Source: Anaerolineaceae bacterium UBA4781 (GTDB taxonomy: Bacteria; Chloroflexota; Anaerolineae; Anaerolineales; Anaerolineaceae). From it: a stretch of 16,393 nt of DNA. Within the stretch, counting starts at the first letter, position 1, and each line of letters begins with the position of its first letter. The DNA lies in the NCBI GenBank assembly GCA_002403105.1, contig DHHD01000108.1, positions 1 to 16,393 of the forward strand. The letters run 5' to 3'. Position numbers and translations under genes: made by a program. Positions 1-6,745 of this stretch are shown here, piece after piece. The notes below the pieces were generated by a model that had not been told where the DNA came from, ran no database searches, and saw nothing but the letters and a program-made list of their open reading frames with translations.

Positions 1-1118
1 AGGCTTTCTCTTCTTCCAAGAGGTATCGCAGTAAGATTGGGTGAGAAAACCAGCAGGGGTGTGATTTCTCTCGTATGCAATCCGGTCTTTAATCCTGGAT
101 CATTACCATGATCGGCAGTGATGATGAGCAGATCCTCATCTTGCATCTGTTGAAGAAAACCGGTTAGATAGATATCTACACTTTCAAGGATCGCCGCAAA
201 TCGACCCGTTTCTCCACCATGGGCTGCCAGGTCAGTTTCCTGCACGGTTGAAGCTATGAAACCAACCTCGATGGAATTGAACTGTGCACTCATACAATCA
301 AGCAGCGCATTTGTCTCTACTATTGGATTTCTTATTGCCTGCTCACATTCGATCAGGTCAGCCATCTTTCCATCCAAAAAAACGGGTATATTGGCCTGGG
401 CAAAGATTGAAGCTGCTTGAAACTGTGGATCAACTCCAAACCCCATATGTTTTACATGTAAATTTTCATCATAAACACCGATAGCAGGGCTGTTTACACC
501 TACCTGTCCGTTCTCCCTTTGCTCAACGTGCTCCAGGATCCTGGCGAGGGTCAACCCCGGACCCCCAAAGACGATCACACGTGCTACCTGAACGTTCCTG
601 CGGATAATTTTCCCAATTTTGATGGCTTCATGAAAGTCGATCAGATCGGTGCATACAGTGAGATTGATATTTTGCCCGGCATCGGCTTCCAAATTATCTC
701 CGATGATGATTGCGTCATTGACGCACAGGAGTGGTTTCCCGGGCAGTGGTCTTGAAATATGGTAACCAACGTCTGTCAAGATCTTTTCAAATTCATTCAC
801 TTTGGCCCACATGAGTGCCTTTTGTGGTTCAAGCGGAATGGCACCCATGATCTCCTGATGTCCCAGATAGCTGTCTGCTCCCTGATAAGCTAATTCACAC
901 CACCCCCAGCTTGCCAGCATGCCTGAAGTTTTTTCTTGAATGTGATGCAAGCTGTTCAAAAGCCCCAGTTTGGTAAGAGTTGGAATGTGAAGTTGTGGTT
1001 TGAGTTGCAGAATACAGCCAAGCGTATTGGCGTTCGTATCCTGGAGTCTGGTTTCGCCGACATCTGGCATGGCACCAATACCCAGGCCATCCAACACTAA
1101 TAAAACAGCACGTTTCAT
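1..1118 (-). CDS. yhfW: YhfW-like phosphopentomutase-family metalloenzyme (partial, C-terminus beyond window edge)
   Basis: The frame stays open from the ATG at 1118 to the left edge, giving 372 residues without a stop. It is an alkaline-phosphatase-superfamily mutase related to phosphopentomutase DeoB. Visible metal ligands are D10 in VLDGLGIG, D296 and H300 in ETDLAAHGG, D336-H337 in ITADHGND, and H348 in LHTREITPLL. The DeoB segment GKDTMTGHWE reads GADSYLGHQE at 80-89, so the phospho-accepting Thr appears replaced by S83. The D...H metal pair is one residue closer than in DeoB (D-x3-H rather than D-x4-H). E. coli YhfW, a 'predicted mutase' of about 400 residues, is the best family match because all neighbours are yhf homologues. 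About 30-40 residues should lie outside the window. It begins 10 nt after yhfX with only a weak GAAAAG ribosome site, so translation is probably coupled. The substrate is unknown; plain DeoB is the alternative. Confidence 0.85.
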   Translation of the reverse strand, partial: MKRAVLLVLDGLGIGAMPDVGETRLQDTNANTLGCILQLKPQLHIPTLTKLGLLNSLHHIQEKTSGMLASWGWCELAYQGADSYLGHQEIMGAIPLEPQKALMWAKVNEFEKILTDVGYHISRPLPGKPLLCVNDAIIIGDNLEADAGQNINLTVCTDLIDFHEAIKIGKIIRRNVQVARVIVFGGPGLTLARILEHVEQRENGQVGVNSPAIGVYDENLHVKHMGFGVDPQFQAASIFAQANIPVFLDGKMADLIECEQAIRNPIVETNALLDCMSAQFNSIEVGFIASTVQETDLAAHGGETGRFAAILESVDIYLTGFLQQMQDEDLLIITADHGNDPGLKTGLHTREITPLLVFSPNLTAIPLGRRES

Positions 1119-1128
1119 CTTTTCACAC

Positions 1129-2304
1129 TTAAAAATCAATTTTTTGCCCAAATGGGTTATAGATTCCAACCAACTTCGGCTTTCCTTTCCGGATATCCCT
1201 TACTACAGCGACCGAAGAGCGGGTCACAAATAACTGTGCTCTGGATGACCAAAGAACTGAATCCCCGATATTTGCTTTCCCCTTCGCGCCCATCTTCAAC
1301 CCGACATAATAGTCGATGGAAGTCTTCTCCGGAGAGAGTACTTTAGCTTCTATGAGAGCATTTGGATCTTTACCTACAAGTGCCTTGGTTACAGTGGAAC
1401 GCCGATACAAACCTCCACCGTAACAATAATATGTGTTTTTGTATTCATGGGAAATTTCAGTAACGTGAATGAGGGCGGGTTTTTCTGGTTGGTTGCACAT
1501 TGCATGCAAGGGGGTTGTGCCTGTTAAAGCATTCCCGGGTTCTGCGTGTGTGGCTCCATATCTGCGGATGATCGGGAAAGTATCGCAGCAGGAGTTACCT
1601 GGAGCATTGATCTGCAGATGTTCTTTGGCATAGTGCTTTGTGATGATCTCTGCTGCCTTATTGAGGGTATGCATGTTTTTTGTTGGGATAAATTTATTCT
1701 TTAATGGATCAAAGATCGTGCAAGGGAAAGCAGTGACCCCCGCGATCTTTAGATTCGCAAGAGTATTGAGGACCTCCAGGCTGCGTTCCAGCTCTGATAA
1801 AGCAATTCCACCGGTTTGTCCTGAATAAATAAAATCATCTTTATCCACCACACGCAGCAGAATATTAACCTGCAGATTTTCTTTGAGTGCTACCTGTGAT
1901 AATTGGCGGGCTTTTTCTATCGAAAAAACCGTGATCACTTCTGGAGCAGCGTGCAACATTTTCTCTAAAAAACAATCCGGAATTTGAACGAGATGTCCAA
2001 TATGTCCCAATGGGATTTTATTTCTGAGCAAACTCAATGCTTCATTCCAATCCACTGCTACTGCTTTGGAAATTCCATGTTTACAAACTTCTTTAGCGAA
2101 AATAGGATTGAACCCAACCTGTTTCGTGATGAAATACAGCGATAGATCATTCTCATTTGAAGCCTGAACCAACGCTTTTGTGTTTTCTGCGACAGAGTCC
2201 AGGTCGATCACAAAGCAGCTGGGAGGAATGATCTTTGATTGGTGAAATTCCAATGCAACCGATAATAGGTCGGGATTGTATTTTCTAATTTGATCTAAAA
2301 ACAT
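1129..2304 (-). CDS. yhfX: YhfX-like PLP-binding protein, alanine racemase fold
   Basis: The protein has 391 residues, close to E. coli YhfX. The N-terminal part is a fold-III PLP barrel of the alanine racemase type. It starts at FVIDLDSVAENTKAL (31-45), and the Schiff-base lysine should be K61 in YFITKQVG. A conserved stretch NAPGNSCCDTFP (233-244), followed by THAEPGNALTGTTPLHA (252-268), is characteristic of the YhfX subgroup and lies where the barrel meets the C-terminal beta domain. It is probably cytoplasmic and could act as an amino acid racemase or an aldolase-like enzyme; the substrate is not known in any organism I can name. It starts 3 nt after yhfS, with AGGA seven bases before the ATG, and is followed by yhfW. 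Family assignment is secure; enzymatic role is inference. Confidence 0.9.
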   Translation of the reverse strand: MFLDQIRKYNPDLLSVALEFHQSKIIPPSCFVIDLDSVAENTKALVQASNENDLSLYFITKQVGFNPIFAKEVCKHGISKAVAVDWNEALSLLRNKIPLGHIGHLVQIPDCFLEKMLHAAPEVITVFSIEKARQLSQVALKENLQVNILLRVVDKDDFIYSGQTGGIALSELERSLEVLNTLANLKIAGVTAFPCTIFDPLKNKFIPTKNMHTLNKAAEIITKHYAKEHLQINAPGNSCCDTFPIIRRYGATHAEPGNALTGTTPLHAMCNQPEKPALIHVTEISHEYKNTYYCYGGGLYRRSTVTKALVGKDPNALIEAKVLSPEKTSIDYYVGLKMGAKGKANIGDSVLWSSRAQLFVTRSSVAVVRDIRKGKPKLVGIYNPFGQKIDF

Positions 2305-2307
2305 GGG

Positions 2308-3399
2308 TCATCCTGCCTGTTCAATCGATTTTGTCAAAATACTGATAATTAAATCAGGTCCACTGCGCATGGGATTGATGCGGATCATGGTTTCTGCCAG
2401 GGCAGGATCATCGCTTAAAAATGTTCCGGATACCCGATAGAACATGGGAGCAACTTCATACCTGGATTCAGATCCTACAGGGTGGGGAGCAGCGCCCAAT
2501 TTAACTGCATTTTGCAGGACTTTCTTGGCAATGGGCTTATCAAATTCCACCAGGATCACGCGCGATTGTGCGTTTGCAATGAAAGCATCATGGATGCCGG
2601 GAATTCTCTTTTCTTTGATCTGCCGTACCGTTTCATCCACCACTTCTTTTTGAATGGCAAATGCGACGGGTGCGAAGATCATGGAACGCAAGGTATCCAG
2701 CGCTTCAACGCCCTGTACTTGCGATCCTCCTGAATAAAGGTCTTTCCTGACCGCATCGATCACATTTTTTGAACCGAGGATGCAACCGATCCCTTCCGGT
2801 CCAAAAAGTTTGAAAGTCGAAAACACAGATGCATCTGCCCCCAGTTCAACTCCGATCTGCTCGACTTTGCAAACCAAATAATTTTCATCTGTCATAATAA
2901 AGATGGAGGGATTGATTTCCTTTATCAACGCGATTGATTCCCCTAACGAATAGCTATCTTCCATCTGCTGGCGCGCATGCTGGATGATGCCAAGCTGCAC
3001 ACCTGCAACATCCGCTTTATTGACCTCCTGAGGATGGTTCAGGTCAATAAAGATCGGTTTTAAGCCCATGGCGCGGAGGGTAACAGCTGTGGTTGGGTAG
3101 ATGGGAGCTTTATGCAGCAAGATTTCCTGATTTGGGTGTGCAACGGACATTAACAATGAGCGTATTGCACCCGTTCCTGCTCCGCGTACCAGGCAGGCGT
3201 TTTCGGCATGAAAGAATTCTGCAAATACTTTTTCTGCTCGCACGGTATGCAGTGGACGCCCGGTTTTTTGGTTTACTCCTAAATCGCCGGCGTTTAAAAT
3301 AGATTCACCATCAAAATGGTGAGAAATGCATTCGACAAGGCGAAACTGCATTTGTTTCGCCTTGTCTACTGTAATTTGGTCAATTGGGAATGTTTTCAT
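2308..3399 (-). CDS. yhfS: YhfS-like PLP-dependent enzyme, aminotransferase fold
   Basis: The protein has 363 residues and a fold-I PLP enzyme architecture. The predicted Schiff-base lysine is K197 in SVFSTFKLFGPEGIG. D171 in the IMTDEN segment probably contacts the PLP ring nitrogen. The cofactor phosphate-binding turn is likely RGAGTGAIR (72-80). It resembles the class of cysteine desulfurase, selenocysteine lyase and L-seryl-tRNA selenium transferase enzymes, and best fits E. coli YhfS, which has no assigned reaction. It lies 27 nt downstream of yhfT and 3 nt upstream of yhfX. No Shine-Dalgarno sequence precedes its ATG: the leader reads CTTCAACAGATA. Translation may therefore depend on ribosomes arriving from yhfT. 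Together with YhfX it suggests amino acid chemistry on an unknown substrate. Confidence 0.88.
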   Translation of the reverse strand: MKTFPIDQITVDKAKQMQFRLVECISHHFDGESILNAGDLGVNQKTGRPLHTVRAEKVFAEFFHAENACLVRGAGTGAIRSLLMSVAHPNQEILLHKAPIYPTTAVTLRAMGLKPIFIDLNHPQEVNKADVAGVQLGIIQHARQQMEDSYSLGESIALIKEINPSIFIMTDENYLVCKVEQIGVELGADASVFSTFKLFGPEGIGCILGSKNVIDAVRKDLYSGGSQVQGVEALDTLRSMIFAPVAFAIQKEVVDETVRQIKEKRIPGIHDAFIANAQSRVILVEFDKPIAKKVLQNAVKLGAAPHPVGSESRYEVAPMFYRVSGTFLSDDPALAETMIRINPMRSGPDLIISILTKSIEQAG

Positions 3400-3426
3400 T
3401 ATCTGTTGAAGGAAGGAGTCTTAACC

Positions 3427-4731
3427 CTAAGCCGCCGGGGTATATAAACCGACCACAGCCAAAACGTTGATCAAGATACCTGTGAAAATGGCTGCAATAG
3501 GTCCAATTGCCATACGCACGATGCGGGTTCCGGTAATTTCGTTCAGTACATAGGCGCCTGCTACGACCAGGAAACCGAGACCGGGAGCCATGGTGTTGGC
3601 AGCGATCATGGAACCTACCAGGGTGGCAACTTCCAGCAATTTGGTCATGGAAGTTCGAATATTGTCTGCTGCATTGCGAACACCGGGGAAATTATCCAAA
3701 AGCTTGCCGATAAACACAAGGCTGTAAGCTTCCAGACTCATTACGGCTGCACCGGCGATAGCAGCAACGATCCAGTTGGGGGAGAGCAAACCAGCTGTTG
3801 CGACAAATCCAAAACCATCCATCGCGAAGACACCTGAGGTAAGAGAAGTCATCGCTTTTAGTGGAATGAAAGAAATGGCACGCGCAACGGTGATACTGGT
3901 TGCGGCTGCTCGATCACCCGCGGCTAATGCGGTAATGGATTGTGGACCTTCCATCATGAGTGCTAAGTTGCAGGCAACTCCATAAACAGCACCCATCACA
4001 GCAATGTAGGGAAGATTCTTCTTGATGCGATTTGCGCGTTCAGTAAATAAAGCTTGCATGCTTTGTTCGGATTTTTTCTCGCCTTTTGGTTTATCAGCAA
4101 TGGCAAAGCCCATCAGAACTAAAACACCGACTGCCAGAGCAATACCATCAGCACTGGAGAGCCCGGCGGCTGATGCGATCTGGCGTGCCAGTACGGTCAA
4201 CGCAAATGTGATGAGGCCTTTTTTGATACCAAACTGCATAGCTACGGCAACGGCCGGGAAGATGGCGAAGGCATAGATGATGGGATCGCCCAGTGAACCG
4301 AGAGAACCAAAGAAGTTAATGGGGAGTTTCTCAAATAAGTCCACAATAGCTTGCAGACCAACTACCAGCAGGGCTCCATAGGCACCACCGGTGACGATCG
4401 ATCCAATGAATCCCCACATGCTCTTCTTGTCTTTCATCCAGCCCTTTTCAAAGGAGCCAGGGAACCAGGTTCCAATGATGTCTGTGCCAAGCCAGAGGCT
4501 GTGAACGAGAATGATGGATGAGGTGAGTGAGAACGGGATACCGAATCCGATCACCAGGCCAAAACTCAAGCCAAATGCGATGGTCGCCAGTTCAACTCTT
4601 TTCATACGGCCTTCGATTAATTCAGGTATGATCGGTCTGAGACCGTCATGGTAGACCGCGATTCCTCTGTTTGCTAATGCTGAACCAAGTGCTCCTGCAA
4701 TAGCTATTACGATAATTTTTATTACGGACAT
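3427..4731 (-). CDS. yhfT: YhfT-like multi-spanning membrane protein, putative transporter
   Basis: This 434-residue, strongly hydrophobic protein has roughly ten or more membrane segments. They fall in two halves separated by a charged, probably cytoplasmic loop at about 213-238 (ADKPKGEKKSEQ and onward). The N-terminus has a membrane segment, then the conserved polar stretch AVYHDGLRPIIPELIEG (25-41), as in the YhfT family. No ATPase or PTS phosphorylation motif is present. It is most likely an inner-membrane carrier for the substrate of the yhf pathway, but transport has not been shown for this family as far as I know. A GGAGG site precedes the ATG by eight bases, and the gene begins 16 nt after yhfU. 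That tight pairing suggests the two products work together. Confidence 0.88.
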   Translation of the reverse strand: MSVIKIIVIAIAGALGSALANRGIAVYHDGLRPIIPELIEGRMKRVELATIAFGLSFGLVIGFGIPFSLTSSIILVHSLWLGTDIIGTWFPGSFEKGWMKDKKSMWGFIGSIVTGGAYGALLVVGLQAIVDLFEKLPINFFGSLGSLGDPIIYAFAIFPAVAVAMQFGIKKGLITFALTVLARQIASAAGLSSADGIALAVGVLVLMGFAIADKPKGEKKSEQSMQALFTERANRIKKNLPYIAVMGAVYGVACNLALMMEGPQSITALAAGDRAAATSITVARAISFIPLKAMTSLTSGVFAMDGFGFVATAGLLSPNWIVAAIAGAAVMSLEAYSLVFIGKLLDNFPGVRNAADNIRTSMTKLLEVATLVGSMIAANTMAPGLGFLVVAGAYVLNEITGTRIVRMAIGPIAAIFTGILINVLAVVGLYTPAA

Positions 4732-4747
4732 TTTTTATTCCTCCAAA

Positions 4748-5119
4748 TTATTTTACTGAAGAGGCTTCCAAAATTGCTTCCACGATCATGGGTACAGTAA
4801 GTTGCACGTGGTCACATGTGAATCCAAAAGCTTTTTTTCCATCCCGTACCGCTTTTTCAATTTCTTCTTTACGCGGAGGTTTTCCGGGCATACTGGCTGT
4901 GAAGCATTTGGAATATCCAAGAATGGCAATTGCCATCGAAATGGCACCACCACCGCCGGTCGCACACGCGCCAAAATAATAATCCGCTTCGCCTTTTGCA
5001 ACTTCCTGAACCCCACTGATATCGGATGTAATTTTTGCTTCGATTTTCCCTTCAGCGAACTTATCGACTAGATCTTTAATCTCTTGCGTATTCATTCCGC
5101 CTATATTGACCTTGACCAT
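4748..5119 (-). CDS. yhfU: YhfU-like protein (DUF2620 family)
   Basis: This small soluble protein has 123 residues and the signature YYFGACATGGGGAISMAIA (48-66) of the DUF2620/YhfU family. The N-terminus VKVNIGGMNTQEIKDLV looks like the first strand and helix of a small alpha/beta fold, similar in size to a PTS EIIB domain. The position of the EIIB phospho-cysteine is occupied by IGG, so it is not a normal EIIB. The Gly-rich loop (56-60) could bind a phosphate or a small ligand. It sits between the PRD protein and the membrane protein, with AGGAGG before the ATG. Its role is unknown; I infer a partner subunit or accessory factor of YhfT. Confidence 0.87.
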   Translation of the reverse strand: MVKVNIGGMNTQEIKDLVDKFAEGKIEAKITSDISGVQEVAKGEADYYFGACATGGGGAISMAIAILGYSKCFTASMPGKPPRKEEIEKAVRDGKKAFGFTCDHVQLTVPMIVEAILEASSVK

Positions 5120-5148
5120 GAACCTTCCTCCTTTTTTATAAAGAAAAA

Positions 5149-5535
5149 TTAATTGATTATTTCTTCCTCCTTCCTTTCTAAATATTGACTGATATTTCGT
5201 AAGTGAATAGCTAAAAAAGCAATTTCACTTCGGTTGAAATCAATTTGATGGGATTCTTCTAGATAAGCAGCCAATTCTTTGGCGAAAACCATTTCTTCTT
5301 TATATGAGAGCGCTTCGGTCATTCCGATTCCTGGAATTTCAGATAATTTTTCGTTGGAGCATAATTTCTTTATGGTGATCGCTAAATGGGTGACAAGCGA
5401 AGCGCCATTGGATTCATTCAGTTTAATCTGGTATTTCTTTTCAATTAAATCAACGATCTCTTCCGTGATGCGGATCGATTCTTGTGAAGCCTGTTCACTG
5501 TCAAGTAATAACCTGTATCGATTTTTGAAAGCCAC
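5149..5535 (-). CDS. yhfY: YhfY-like PTS regulation domain (PRD) protein
   Basis: The protein has 128 residues and a single stand-alone PRD with no DNA-binding or RNA-binding domain. The two PRD histidines are H50 in SLVTHLAIT and H111 in AFLAIHLRN, separated by the usual helix EIPGIGMTEALSYKEEMVFA. In antiterminators and activators such histidines are phosphorylated by HPr or by EIIB. The start is a GTG at 5533-5535 behind the strong site AGGAGGAGAA; no ATG is better placed. It is 15 nt downstream of yhfZ and 29 nt upstream of yhfU. E. coli YhfY is likewise a small PRD protein next to yhfZ. It probably modulates YhfZ or the transporter in response to phosphorylation state, but that is inference. 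Confidence 0.85.
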   Translation of the reverse strand: MAFKNRYRLLLDSEQASQESIRITEEIVDLIEKKYQIKLNESNGASLVTHLAITIKKLCSNEKLSEIPGIGMTEALSYKEEMVFAKELAAYLEESHQIDFNRSEIAFLAIHLRNISQYLERKEEEIIN

Positions 5536-5550
5536 TTCTCCTCCTGAAGA

Positions 5551-6489
5551 TTAGTACATTGGAAGCATTTCTTTGTTCATTACTTTTCTTTGAATATCCA
5601 ATATTAAATTGACATCAATAATGGATTGAAATGTATGGATCAATGATTGGTGATCTTCCTTAACTGCGATAACGGCACTTGTATTATCCAAATTTTGCGT
5701 GATCTGATTCTTTGGTAGTGAAATGATCTTGAATCCCTGATCAGAAGTGGCAAAATCATCTGTGTTCCAAATGGTTGCATCAATTTGCTTTTCACGCAGT
5801 GCCGAACTGAGATTCATATAACTGATCTCGACGAACTCAACTTTGAGATCTTTTGTGACTTCTTTGCACAAATTGATCTGGTCAATGGAATCAGGATCGA
5901 TCCCGACTTTCATGCCATTTTCGATGGTTTGTTTGGATTGATCGCGTAAAAAGATAGCGTGCTGCCCAACGTATGTTTCAATGCCGAGCTCGAAAATGTC
6001 TTTGATCTTCCACCCCATAGTTTTTGCAGAATCGCAAGCGTATTTTGAGAGGACGATGAAATCATATCTACCCTGGATAAGCGTTTTTATGCGATTCATG
6101 GAACCTCTACAAAACAAGAGATTGATTCCAAGGTTCGCTTTACTGAAAGCTTTGTTTAAACCGCTTGCCAGACCTTCGTATCTCCGCGAATAGGGTAAAG
6201 GCATACCGCCTACGATGATGTCTTGACCTGCCAATGCGCACAATTGGGGGTAATCCATGGTTTCAATGAAAGTTCCCAAATGTCCTTTGGTAGACAAATT
6301 GATCGCTCCGACATCTTGCAGGTATTTCAAGGCAGCTTGAACGGTGCCAGTGCCAACTTGAAATCGCTTCGCATAATCCTGATACCGCTCTATCTTTTCA
6401 CCAGGTTTATGGTTCAAGAAGATTTTAGCCAGGGCAATGACAACCTTGCCTTGTTGAGAAATAAGTGGTCTAAGTAAATCGTTTTCCAT
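5551..6489 (-). CDS. yhfZ: YhfZ-like GntR-type transcriptional regulator
   Basis: The protein has 312 residues from the chosen ATG at 6489. The N-terminal winged helix-turn-helix spans about 30-78: ERYQDYAKRFQVGTGTVQAA, then the wing up to GHLGTFIE. A conserved GGMPLPYSRRYEGLASGL segment (94-111) follows, as in E. coli YhfZ. The C-terminal domain looks like a periplasmic-binding-protein fold (KVGIDPDSIDQ, DATIWNTDD) that could sense the pathway substrate. The frame remains open to a TTG-type or ATG start at 6573, but that would place the start upstream of the promoter at 6524-6551, so the 28 extra residues are rejected. The chosen ATG has no clear Shine-Dalgarno sequence. It is the first gene of the operon and is probably autoregulatory through palindromes in its leader. 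Confidence 0.88.
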   Translation of the reverse strand: MENDLLRPLISQQGKVVIALAKIFLNHKPGEKIERYQDYAKRFQVGTGTVQAALKYLQDVGAINLSTKGHLGTFIETMDYPQLCALAGQDIIVGGMPLPYSRRYEGLASGLNKAFSKANLGINLLFCRGSMNRIKTLIQGRYDFIVLSKYACDSAKTMGWKIKDIFELGIETYVGQHAIFLRDQSKQTIENGMKVGIDPDSIDQINLCKEVTKDLKVEFVEISYMNLSSALREKQIDATIWNTDDFATSDQGFKIISLPKNQITQNLDNTSAVIAVKEDHQSLIHTFQSIIDVNLILDIQRKVMNKEMLPMY

Positions 6490-6498
6490 GATGATACT

Positions 6499-6526
6499 AT
6501 ATACAGAATATTGTATATTCAATATT
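6499..6526. promoter_or_regulatory. Overlapping inverted repeats, candidate YhfZ operator
   Basis: Two palindromes interlock here. ATATACA-6 nt-TGTATAT covers 6499-6518 and AATATTG-6 nt-CAATATT covers 6507-6526. Both have perfect 7-bp arms, and the second reaches into the -10 element of the yhf promoter. Position across the transcription start fits a repressor site, most simply for YhfZ itself. The region is AT-rich, so chance palindromy is possible. Confidence 0.5.
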
Positions 6527-6551
6527 ATAACGAAATCAAATGAAAAGTCAA
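6524..6551 (-). promoter_or_regulatory. Predicted sigma-70 promoter of the yhf operon
   Basis: On the minus strand TTGACT (6546-6551) and TATAAT (6524-6529) are separated by 16 nt, a five-of-six and a perfect match to the consensus. Transcription would start near 6517, giving a leader of about 28 nt before the yhfZ ATG at 6489. This placement also decides the yhfZ start. Confidence 0.7.
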
Positions 6552-6636
6552 TGATTTCCAATTTCTTGATCATGGGACCCTATCAAGGTTAATCAAGAGA
6601 TGAAAACAATACTGTGATCGTAGAAAGGCAGCAAAA

Positions 6637-6707
6637 TATCTCGAATATCTCTTTTCCCTTCTGAATAGGATTTAATTTTCCTGCTGTATCTCTATCAGAG
6701 ATATAAT
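6637..6707 (+). promoter_or_regulatory. EamA promoter -10 element with TATCTC operator cluster
   Basis: A perfect TATAAT lies at 6702-6707 upstream of the exporter gene, without a recognisable -35 box at 6679-6684. Overlapping it is the 17-bp palindrome TATCTCT-ATC-AGAGATA (6687-6703). Two further TATCTC copies stand in direct orientation at 6637-6642 and 6646-6651. A weak -35 plus a cluster of half-sites suggests control by a regulator not encoded in this window. Confidence 0.5.
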
Positions 6708-6745
6708 CAAGCGCTGATTGCAAACTCTTATCGGACAAACAAACC

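Noticed and set aside
6490..6573. N-terminal 28-residue extension of yhfZ
   Set aside because: It would start upstream of the predicted promoter and operator, has a low-complexity Ile/Phe-rich sequence unlike the family, and the HTH domain is complete without it.
6687..6703. Resemblance of the exporter palindrome to a tet operator
   Set aside because: Only the TCTCTATC part is shared, the spacing differs, and no TetR-family gene is present in the window.
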